Below are positions 31,090-39,528 of a stretch of 64,000 nucleotides of DNA, one piece after another. The stretch is from assembly GCA_038030265.1 (NCBI GenBank), contig CM075939.1, forward strand, positions 8,475,253-8,539,252, written 5' to 3'. A program made the translations under genes and the position numbers. The first letter of the stretch is position 1. Every line of letters begins with the position of its first letter. Under the pieces are notes generated by a model that did no database searches, had not been told where the DNA came from, and was given only the letters and a program-made list of their open reading frames with translations. This DNA is from Corythucha ciliata (Eukaryota; Arthropoda; Insecta; Hemiptera; Tingidae).

Positions 31090-31730
31090 CATGAATTCAC
31101 CGTTAGATTAAGCAGTGATTTGGTGTTTTCTCCACGTTAACCGCGAATTAATGTATTTTCAACACTTCAGCGCTTCTTCTCAATTTCATGGGTGAATTGG
31201 ATATTTTTGCCCATTTTAGACGTGAATAAGCGATTTATTTCCAGTTGACTCGCTAGTACCTTTTTCCGCAAGTTAGCGTTTTTTCTCATTTTAGCCGCTG
31301 AAATTATTGATTTTTCTACATTTCGGCCACGAATTAGAGTTTTCCCAGATTTTCGTCTCGAATTACCTAAAGGGTTTTTCTGAATTAGGCCGTGGATTCG
31401 CGATTTTTTTCGCTTTTTGCCACAAAGTTACCTTCACAAGCAGCGAATTTGACGTTTTCCCCATTTGAACCACGAATTATCGTTTTTTCCTCACTTATTC
31501 AACGTTTCTTTTAGCGGTTAGCCACAGATTGGCGATTTTTCACCATTTTAGCAGTTTTTTTCTTAATTTTTGCGATGAACTTGTGTTTTGCCTGTGTTTA
31601 ACCGCTAAAGAGCCATTTTTTTCAATTTCACCCATGAATTAGCATTTTTTCTTAATTGTAGCTTCAAATTTAGCCAATTTTTTCGCTTTCAGCAATGAAT
31701 TAACGCGTTTTCTCAGCTTGAGCCACGAAC
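31090..31730 (-). repeat. Family B ~30-bp repeat, reverse orientation
   Basis: 'CGAATTAGCG' with 'TTTTTCTCA' and 'ATTTTAGCC' are the reverse complements of the family B words, repeated about every 28-32 bp with heavy divergence. Confidence 0.6.
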
Positions 31731-32254
31731 TTGACTTTAGAAGCCGAAAGTTGTCGTTTCCGCACACTTCTACCCTCTCAATTAGCGATTGTCAGCCGGC
31801 ATTGGGGGAGCAAGCATCTGAGCAGTTCAGATTCCCCCCCCCCCCGAAAATACCGTTATTTGTGCCCACATGTGAAAAAATACAATTTTTGGGGCAAAAA
31901 TTCCAAATTCTTCACCAAATTTACCGCCACTTCTTGTAATTCTCTTGTTTCAGGGGGGCAAGTACGAAGGGGGTTATAATTTTAACACGGCGTTGTCCTA
32001 TCACAGTTAAAATGGTTGTCACGTGGATACCACCCGTGTTATTTCATATAACACCTCTTCGAACTTCAGCCCGCCACAGGGTTAACCTCCCGCCAGGGAC
32101 TTATACCTGGGTAATTTGAGGACTAACGACACAGTTTCATTAGATAAACGACGTGTTAGAAGATAAATCGGCTACATTGTACATTGTACAGCTTGGAGGG
32201 GAAGAGTAAGATTATGCCATGAAATATATACTTTCCCCTCTGAACGAAAATGCC
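31731..32254. other. Non-coding spacer
   Basis: No gene is recognised. A C-run lies at 31837-31847. The short frames at 31718-31979 are low complexity. Confidence 0.35.
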
Positions 32255-32590
32255 CATCGAGCACATCAAAATATGATTTTTGTGGGTTAGCCCTTTCAAA
32301 GCCCAAATTTCGTGGGTTTGGGTCACGAAAAACCAAATTTCTCGGGTTATGAGCACCCAAAAAGGCCAACTAGGAGGACGAAACAGTTGATTCCAGAGTC
32401 ACATTCCTCTTCTTTATGGTCTTGACCGAACTTGTCTTGGTTTACAGCCTAGAATTGACATTTCTCACCCATTTAAGCCCAAATTTCAGAGATTTCGCCC
32501 ATTGAAAAATCAATTTTGAAGGACTGATTCCCTCTCAAGCCCCAAATTAGCGGGGTTGACTAATTAAAAAGTCATATTTCTCCGGGTTCA
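32255..32590 (-). repeat. Family A ~30-bp repeat, reverse orientation
   Basis: 'CCCAAATTTCGTGGGTTTGG', 'CCAAATTTCTCGGGTT' and 'GATTTTTGTGGGTTAG' recur at 30-bp steps and are reverse complements of the units at 1-480. Confidence 0.55.
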
Positions 32591-33224
32591 AGAAATCGGT
32601 CGTAGTTGATACGTGAGGCTCTTTGGTTTTCTAGTTTCGGCCCTGTGCCAGACTCCCGGAATGCTTGACGACACGAGTCAGTGGGTTTCAAACCACAGAG
32701 TAGACGAAGAGCACGCTTCTGGAGAACGAATATCTTACGAGCCCCAACCGAGTTACCCCACAAAATGGTACCATAGGTGATATGAGTATGGAAAAAACCA
32801 AAGTATGCTGTACGAAGAGTAACCTCATCCACCGAGAGTTTAAGCCGACGAAGCAGGAATATTGCCTTGGCTAGTTTCCCCGACAAGACATCCACGTGGG
32901 CCCTCCAATTAAAAGAAGAATGGAGGGTAAATCCCAGAAGAGAGGCCGTCTTGCGGTCAGATTCACAACATTTCAGCTGGAAGCTCAGGCATTTCGTTTT
33001 CCGCTCGTTAAGGAGTAGACCGTTGTCTTTACACCAAAAGAAGAAACGTCTTCGCAGCATGATGAGGCGTCAACAGAAGAAGGAAAAACCAGCGAAACAT
33101 CATCAGCATAGAGGACACATCTAACCGCACTGTTTAGTATGGACGGATGGTCATTAATGAATGTCAAAAAAATAAACGGTCCAAGCACTGAGCCCTGAGG
33201 AACCCCGTGACAAATGGCACACAC
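32580..33224 (-). pseudogene. Non-LTR reverse transcriptase fragment
   Basis: On the minus strand the RT reads CHGVPQGSVLGPFIFLTFIND, then the catalytic YADD (CVLYADDVSLVFPSS). After a frameshift near 33055 it continues FWCKDNGLLLNERKTKCLSF, LLGFTLHSSFNWRAHVD and FVLQKRALRLLCGLKPTDSC. It is a typical CR1/Jockey-type palm and thumb. The upstream part runs into the assembly gap at 33239. The protein is cut near 32590 by family A repeat DNA. Confidence 0.85.
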
Positions 33225-33238
33225 AGAAGATAGCTCAT

Positions 33239-33738
33239 NNNNNNNNNNNNNNNNNNNNNNNNNNNNNNNNNNNNNNNNNNNNNNNNNNNNNNNNNNNNNN
33301 NNNNNNNNNNNNNNNNNNNNNNNNNNNNNNNNNNNNNNNNNNNNNNNNNNNNNNNNNNNNNNNNNNNNNNNNNNNNNNNNNNNNNNNNNNNNNNNNNNNN
33401 NNNNNNNNNNNNNNNNNNNNNNNNNNNNNNNNNNNNNNNNNNNNNNNNNNNNNNNNNNNNNNNNNNNNNNNNNNNNNNNNNNNNNNNNNNNNNNNNNNNN
33501 NNNNNNNNNNNNNNNNNNNNNNNNNNNNNNNNNNNNNNNNNNNNNNNNNNNNNNNNNNNNNNNNNNNNNNNNNNNNNNNNNNNNNNNNNNNNNNNNNNNN
33601 NNNNNNNNNNNNNNNNNNNNNNNNNNNNNNNNNNNNNNNNNNNNNNNNNNNNNNNNNNNNNNNNNNNNNNNNNNNNNNNNNNNNNNNNNNNNNNNNNNNN
33701 NNNNNNNNNNNNNNNNNNNNNNNNNNNNNNNNNNNNNN
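33239..33738. other. Assembly gap (500 N)
   Basis: Exactly 500 unresolved bases, a standard placeholder length. The RT fragment to the left is probably continued inside the gap. Confidence 0.99.
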
Positions 33739-33740
33739 GA

Positions 33741-33896
33741 TAAGGTTTAGGCCGTAAAAACCACTCTCGCCACATGACTTTTACTAAAACGAGCCGTGAT
33801 CACAGGCTACACATGAGCCTGTCGGATTAGCCTCTGATCACTGCTCGTTTTACTGAAAGTCGTGTGAAGAGGGTGGTTCTTACGCCCTAAACTTTG
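33741..33896. mobile_element. Palindromic unit with ~69-bp arms
   Basis: Arms 33741-33809 and 33828-33896 are reverse complements at roughly 80-85% by eye ('CTAAAACGAGC...GTGATCA' against 'TGATCAC...GCTCGTTTTA'). It lies directly against the gap; palindromes often cause gaps. The sequence that follows (33895-33932) reads CTGAAGATGGTC...GGACCGAAAC. Confidence 0.65.
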
Positions 33897-34073
33897 TCTG
33901 AAGATGGTCTAGCTCTAAGTGGACCGAAACTATGGTCACCCCCCCCCCCCGCCAATAATACCCCTACAAAGTAACGACATGCATGCGAAATTTAATGTCC
34001 CCTCCCAAAAATGTTTTTGACATTTTCATGTCTTTGCCCTGGCACATACAACAAAAAACTGTCACGAAATTGT

Positions 34074-34191
34074 GTTGTCATGGCAACCGTTGCCATGGTA
34101 ACGGCTCACATAGCACGGTGGCCATAATAACGGGTCAAATAGCAACAGTTGTCATGATAACGGATACCGTAGCATCGGTTGCCATGGTAAC
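34074..34191. promoter_or_regulatory. Array of RFX/X-box-like sites at ~30-bp spacing
   Basis: Five 14-bp sites match or approach the RFX palindrome GTTGCC-N2-GGTAAC: GTTGTCATGGCAAC (34074-34087), GTTGCCATGGTAAC (34089-34102), GTGGCCATAATAAC (34118-34131), GTTGTCATGATAAC (34148-34161) and GTTGCCATGGTAAC (34178-34191). The last four start 29-30 bp apart. Two are perfect palindromes. The array ends 256 bp before the start codon of the NCOA6-like gene, so it could be its promoter or enhancer. A chance minisatellite is the alternative. Confidence 0.6.
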
Positions 34192-34447
34192 GGCTGTACA
34201 TGAAAATGTCCCAATGCGTTGCAGACTCGTATGCAAGCGTTTTTCATTTCTAATCGACACGATCACTTGGGAATAGAAGTTTTGCTTTTTCTTTTTTCCG
34301 TCTTGAATTGCCTGAAAAAATTCAGATTTGCCTTCTAAGAACTCTGTGTTTTTCAGGAACAAATTCTTCCAAATGGACAATGTAATTTGACAAGGTCACC
34401 CATCAGCGAGTGGCTTCAAGGTACGGGACTAACAAAAACCAGGCGTC

Positions 34448-35256
34448 ATGGAGGCTATCATGACCTGTCAGGGTCATATAGCCGACCCCCAGTTTTCGGT
34501 CACCCTGAAAAAACTCGTCTGCGATCTTCGAAAATTGGTACGCGGAGGTATCAAAGTGCGTAAAGTTGAGCCGTGGAACTCAGTGCGTGTGACGTTCAGT
34601 CTGGGGGCTGAGGCAGCCGAGAGGCTTCGCCTTCTCGCGACCGAGGATGGGGGTCAGATTTTGGCGCGTCTTGGGATACTCTCGGTTCAAGTGCGGTCCT
34701 CGGAATACGTGACAATGAAGCTGGGCTGTCGCATCGAGGTTTACAGCCACTGCCTCCGCCACAGAAGCAAATTCAAATGCAGCCTCAGCATCAATTGGTT
34801 GTGGCTTCGGGGTCGCAGATGTTGCCTGTCCGGCCTCCGCATGCTCCACCTCCTCCATATCCAGGCCCTGGGCCTATGCTAGTTAATTTGCTGCAACAGC
34901 AGCAGCAGCCATCGCTTGCCCCTGAAGATCCATCCCCGCTGACGGTACAACACTCTGCGCCCCAGCAGCAATCCTTGTTGCATTATCGGCTGCCACAACA
35001 CCAGCCGTCGCAGCAACAGCTACCGTTACCTCCTCCACAACCGAATCCATCACCTCGGCAACCGATGTTGCACCAGCCCTCTTCTTCAAATCCCTCGGTG
35101 CCTTCATCCAGTACGAACAGTTCGGACGTCACATCGTCCGGCAAAACTCGTCAATATCTTATTTCCTCAAGTGGCCTTCCGGCCACGATAATTGTTCCAT
35201 TCCGTTTGGCGAACTTCAAGGAAATCAAAAAGCACCAATATGAGGGTGGAACTGGG
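34448..35256 (+). CDS. NCOA6: NCOA6-like nuclear-receptor coactivator, 5' coding part
   Basis: The first segment encodes the conserved N-terminal domain of NCOA6 (RKVEPWNSVRVTFSLGAEAA, ERLRLLA, LGILSVQV). The second is Gln/Pro-rich and contains MLVNLLQQ at 34876-34899, an LXXLL nuclear-receptor box very like the one of vertebrate NCOA6. The protein bridges nuclear receptors and chromatin-modifying complexes in the nucleus. Start: the ATG at 34448 is in a CATGG context, with an in-frame TAA at 34430. The two segments are in different frames; either a 56-nt GT...AG intron (34691-34746) or an indel near 34735-34770 joins them. The end is set at a donor-like GTGAGC (35257). No other exons are seen in the window. 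Confidence 0.8.
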
Positions 35257-35473
35257 TGAGCGCGACAAAAAAAGTCGGATCTACGAAGGAGGGATAGTTC
35301 AGGGAAGTACCACAACCCCAAGCCATCGTTGGTCGCGCTCTCACGATCGGTCGCTTCTTGATTTCTCTCGGTTTTCCGATTATAATTAGTCCAGGAAATC
35401 AGTGACTTTTAGGGCCTACATTTTCAGGCGATATGATTTTTTTTAAATCCCGGGAAACAGGAGTTTTGTGTAA

Positions 35474-35617
35474 AGCCGGATACACATGTGCGGTACTTGC
35501 CAAGTAAGGAGTAAAATATTCAATCAATTTCCAGCAATTGCCTAGAAACCAGCCAACAGATAATTTGGAAAATGTTTTACTCGTTACTTGGCAAGTACCG
35601 CATAAGTGTATCCAGCT
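35474..35617. mobile_element. MITE, 144 bp, with ~45-bp TIRs and TAA target duplication
   Basis: The left end AGCCGGATACACATGTGCGG, followed by 'TACTTGCCAAGTAA', faces a near-identical inverted right end. TAA lies at both edges (35471-35473 and 35618-35620). No coding. Confidence 0.8.
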
Positions 35618-35620
35618 TAA

Positions 35621-35872
35621 GGCCCCATGCACACGGTGCATTTTTCGAAGCATTTTTTCTTGGAAGTTGAGAAAATCGTATGATCCCTATACCTATGCGA
35701 CCCGTGACGGACTTGATCCGTGTGAATAGCTACAAACCTTTCACGGGGTTCGTTTCCCCTATCGGGCGCGTCCCCCGGGTTGCGGATGGAGGGCCCCACC
35801 ATTGGGCCGACCCGTGATACGGTGCGATGGTGGGTTGGGTCGGAATAAGGCGCACCGTGTGCTGTGGGGAGT
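35621..35872. mobile_element. MITE with GGCCCCATGCACACGG-type end
   Basis: The left end GGCCCCATGCACACGGTGC matches the inverted right end CCCCACAGCACACGGTGCG over most positions. The left end directly adjoins the previous MITE and shares its TAA. The interior (35740-35850) is GC-rich with repeated 'GGGTCGG' and 'ACCCGTGA' words. Confidence 0.5.
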
Positions 35873-35993
35873 CCGTTATCGGACACACCCATTGGACATG
35901 GGGGCCGAATACGACCCCCAGGGGCGGATACACAGATTTGACGACCGGCCCGGGGCACTGGGAAAATATCGGCCCAGGGCCTAACATATGTAT

Positions 35994-36290
35994 AGTGGCG
36001 TGCCTCGATGGTGTAATGGATACAATTACTCGTTTCGCAACCCAGTGGGCCTTGATTCGAATCTAGCTATTGCCCATTTCGCTATTAGGCAGCGGCACGC
36101 TGTGACACGGGCACTCGGCTTCGTGTGGGCGTTCCCGCAGCGGTGTGCGTTCAACAAACCGCGCACCGACCGAAAAGCCCGTGTAGTACGGGTGTGAAGT
36201 GCACAGTTGGATCAGGGTACGGCGTATGAGCCCACAGGAGGCTTTGGCGCCTGCCGGGTTCGAAATCCCCGGCACCCACTAATTATTATA
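35994..36290 (+). mobile_element. tRNA-derived SINE candidate
   Basis: The head contains a Pol III A box TGGTGTAATGG (36009-36019), an anticodon-arm-like 'TTTCGCAACCCAG' and a B box GATTCGAATCT (36054-36064) at tRNA spacing; the D-arm word AATGGATA recalls tRNA-Arg. A GC-rich body follows, then a second T-arm-like 'CCGGGTTCGAAATCCCC' near 36254 and an AT-rich (TTA/ATT) tail. A degenerate tRNA cluster is the alternative. Confidence 0.5.
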
Positions 36291-36678
36291 ATTATTATAG
36301 TATAATATACATATTATGTATAGTACATATACAGGGTGATTCAGGAGGAATGTGACAAACTTGCATTGGACCACAGGGTCGATAGAGCGTTGACGTATGC
36401 ACAAATACTTCATATTGACGCATAGCCGAATATGCTTTAGTTACGAGATAGGAGCATTTTTTCTAGTTTCAATACTTTTCATGGCTCACCAAGGTGGTGT
36501 TCGTGGTGCTTAGACAACAAATGGCGGTGGATTCGGAAAGAAGACAAAATCCTGTTCCTGAAACCCCCATCAAAATCAGAAAATGTCGCTTGCGCGTGGC
36601 TTTATTGACAAGCTGGTTCTAATGTTCATATTTTATTAACGTTCCTTGACATTAAGGAACCCTTGAAATTCGTCAGAA
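36291..36678. other. Non-coding; possible dispersed repeat
   Basis: From 36332 the sequence reads 'ACAGGGTGATTCAGGAGG', a style of repeat end seen in many arthropod genomes, but I cannot assign a family. A small hairpin, 'GTTCCTTGACATTAAGGAAC', lies at about 36642. Confidence 0.35.
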
Positions 36679-36681
36679 CAG

Positions 36682-36812
36682 GGGGTCAACCATGAGCTAG
36701 CGTAAAAATACCGTCAAAACGCGGTATCTATGGCGTTATAACATTATTTGAGATAGAGCGTCCTCAGTTACCGCTTGCGTTAATTTTTTAACGCTAGCTC
36801 ATGGTTGACCCC
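36682..36812. mobile_element. MITE, 131 bp, with CAG target duplication
   Basis: The ends GGGGTCAACCATGAGCTAGC are perfectly inverted, with CAG at 36679-36681 and 36813-36815. The inner part repeats 'GCGTAAAAAT' and 'ATTTTTTAACGC'. The termini (GGGG) and target (CAG) match the 977-bp MITE at 3996. Confidence 0.8.
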
Positions 36813-36815
36813 CAG

Positions 36816-37561
36816 ATGTTTTTATTATGATAAAAACCGTTTTCAACGGTTCCTTTACTCAAGGAAGCTTCAACAGCTTCCAAGGAAGGAAGCTTCATAA
36901 ACACGGGCCAATAAGTTTTACTGAAAATGACAAGGCGGGTCCCCTCTTAAGTTCCCTGAAGATTACCTACAACGAGACCATAAAAACGGTATTAGGTGCA
37001 GATATATGACAGCAAAATATGGGAAAAATGTATGCAGCATGAAGGCTGAGGCACAAACTGCTGTAGCAGGTTTTTAGAGTACGTGTATTCTGGGTTTTCT
37101 CAATGAGTGAATTTTTAACCAACTGCTAAGCTATTCGCTATAAAACAGCCTTGTGTCTTGAGTCATGGGTTGAAGAGTGTACCGGTTTTAAGAAAGCCCT
37201 ACTTGATAGGTTTCCTTAAGGATCATTGGCGAGGAAAATTAATCTGTAGTTACCACTTTTTTCAGGAGGACTGGCGGGCTCTGCCCGATCGCCCTCCCCC
37301 TGTATCCGCCCCTGACGACCCCGTGGACAAACAACGGGTTAGGGGCTGTCCTGAGTCCGGGACAGAAGGGGGTGGCGTCTCCTACCTCCTCTAGCTATTC
37401 CTTCCCCCCCTCAAGACAAGGTGTTTGGTCCGTACCTAAGGTCTGCATGGCACAGGGGGCAAAGTGTGCTTTGAACGGACCCCCAGGGCACAGGCCGATC
37501 CCCTGGTGTAATAGGCTTACCGCAGGCCTCGGCGCTTACGGCATGCAGGGCTCTGCCGGCG
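36816..37561. other. Non-coding; upstream junction of R1-clade element
   Basis: No gene is recognised. From about 37262 the base composition becomes GC-rich like the R1-clade ORF2 that follows, so part of this may be decayed upstream element sequence, but the endonuclease domain expected there is not recognisable. Confidence 0.3.
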
Positions 37562-39528
37562 GTGGACTTATATTACCCTGGCTTCTGGCAGCAAGCCGCT
37601 TTGGCTGATTCTGTGAGGGTCCCTCCGGTGACGGAGAATTGCCAGGAGTTTGACCAGGTTGAGGTAGAAGGGCGTCTCCAGCGCATGAAGAACAAAGCAC
37701 CCGGTGAAGATGGCATCGAGGTCGTCATGATGAAGAACAGCTGGCCAGTGATTGGTGAATCCGTTGTTGAGCTCTTCAACGAATGTCTCAGGACTGGCAC
37801 GATGCCAAAACTATGGAAAACCGCGTTGGTGATCCACCTCTTGAAGGCGGAGGACAAGCCAAAAGCAGACCCCAAGTCCTATCGGCCGATTGCTTTGTTT
37901 TCGGTCGTGGGCAGGCTTTTCGAGGGATTGCTTGTGGATAGATTGCGAGAAGGGCTGGAAGGGCCCCCCTTTAAGGGCCAGTTTGGAAGCCGGGCAGGGT
38001 TGTCAACCGAAGACGCCATATTGTCAATTTGTTCAGAGGTGGAGGGCACAGAGAGTCGCTACGTCCTCGGGGTGTTTTTGGACATCTCCGGGGCGTTTGA
38101 CAAACTGTGGTGGCCCTCCATCCTCAATGTTTTAAAAGTGCGTCGCTGCCCGCGCAACCTGTACTGTGTCCTGAGTGACCTCCTCCGCGACCGAGTGGCG
38201 CGACTTAAGGTCGGGTCCGTGGTGGTGGAGCGAGCAATCTCGAGGGGGTGTCCCCAAGGCTCTCCGTTAAGTCCCGACCTCTGGGCTCTGGTCTTCGAGG
38301 GCAACCTACGCTCGGCCTCCGAGCTAGGTGCCCATATCGTTGCGTATGTCGCTGACGAAGCCATCCTGGTGGCCGGCAATTCCCGCTCGGAACTGGAATC
38401 CATTGCCAGTGCAGTGGTATTGCACACGAAGGAGTGGTGCGCGGCAAACAAACTGCGGCTGTCGGCCACGAAATCCGTCGCCATGATGCTCAAGGGTAAG
38501 CTGAGCACCGAAAGATCCTTGAACATACGGATTGAGGGCAGCCGTCTTAAACTGGTCAAGGAGCTCCGCTACCTTGGAGTGCATTTTACTGAGCGGCTAG
38601 GAATAAATAGGCACATTGCACTTGTTGGGATCAAAGCACGAGACGCCTTCCTGAAAATCGCTCGTATAGCGCGAAGTACCTGGGGGATGCCTCACAAAGC
38701 CGTCGCAACGGTGTACACGGGAGTTTTTCTTCCGATGTTCACCTACGCGGCGGGGGCGTGGGGTGGCAACCTGGGGAAAGTGATGGGAAGGAAGGTGGAC
38801 TCATTTCAGAGACTTGCCCTCATTACAGTATCCCGTGCCTACCGAACCGTCTCAACAGATGCGCTCCAGGTAGTGAGCGGTGTTCTGCCAATGCGCTTGG
38901 CCATCACACTGGCATGGGCCCAGTACCGCGTGAGGCGGAAGGAGACATTTATCTTTGGAAGCCTCTACGTGTCCGAGGAAATGCTTGAATCAAGGTTTGT
39001 TGGAGGCGAGTCTTTACCCAAATTTCTCGAGGGGGTGATCCTTGCGAGATGGCAAAGAGCCTGGGACGACTCGACGAAGGGACGGCACACGAATCGATTT
39101 TTTCCTAGCGTGGCCGAAAGGCGCGAAATGAGCCACATTGAGCTCGATCACCATGTGACGCAACTTTTAACTGGTCATGGCCACTTCAAATCAAAGCTGT
39201 TGGAGCTGGGGCTCTCGGACTCAGACCTCTGCGAGTGTGGTGGGGTGGACACCGCCTCGCATGTCATTTATGAGTGCCCAGAGTTTATTTTGTTCCGAAG
39301 ACGTCTGGAAGGCGACCTTTAAAATCTTGGCGTTTGCTGGCCGTGCCCAGAGTCTAGTCTTGTGCGAACCAAGGGTGCCTTTCGGGCGTTCCGAACGTTC
39401 GTCAAGGCTGCTCTGACGGAGAGAGCACGACGCAGGAGAGCAGACCATCAACCTCTCCAAACGCACGGGTCCACTGTACGGCCCAACTCGGGTGGTTCGG
39501 GGCGGATCAGCCCTGAACCAGAGTAGGC
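37562..39528 (+). pseudogene. R1-clade non-LTR ORF2 (RT to C terminus), 5' truncated
   Basis: RT motifs run KNKAPGEDGIEVVMMKNSW, SYRPIALFSVVGRLFEGLL, FGSRAGLSTEDAI, VFLDISGAFDKLWWPSIL (the 'FD-LWWP' word is an R1 hallmark), GCPQGSPLSPDLW and YLGVHF. The active-site box that is YADD in R1 reads V-A-D-E (38348-38359), so the second catalytic Asp is Glu. The C-terminal finger CECGGVDTASHVIYEC is present. A TAA at 39320-39322 interrupts, but the same frame continues with family-like sequence (VRTKGAFRAFRTFVKAAL) to about 39528. The endonuclease is absent. Confidence 0.85.

Noticed and set aside
33164..33775. Open frames running across the run of N
   Set aside because: They are open only because N cannot contain stop codons.
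34580..35107. Minus-strand Ala/Val-rich frames opposite the NCOA6-like exon
   Set aside because: They are the reverse reading of the Gln/Pro-rich plus-strand coding segment, whose domain matches are convincing.
35617..35987. Overlapping GC-rich open frames on both strands
   Set aside because: They have no recognisable domain, lie in a MITE with repeated GGGTCGG words, and no frame is favoured.
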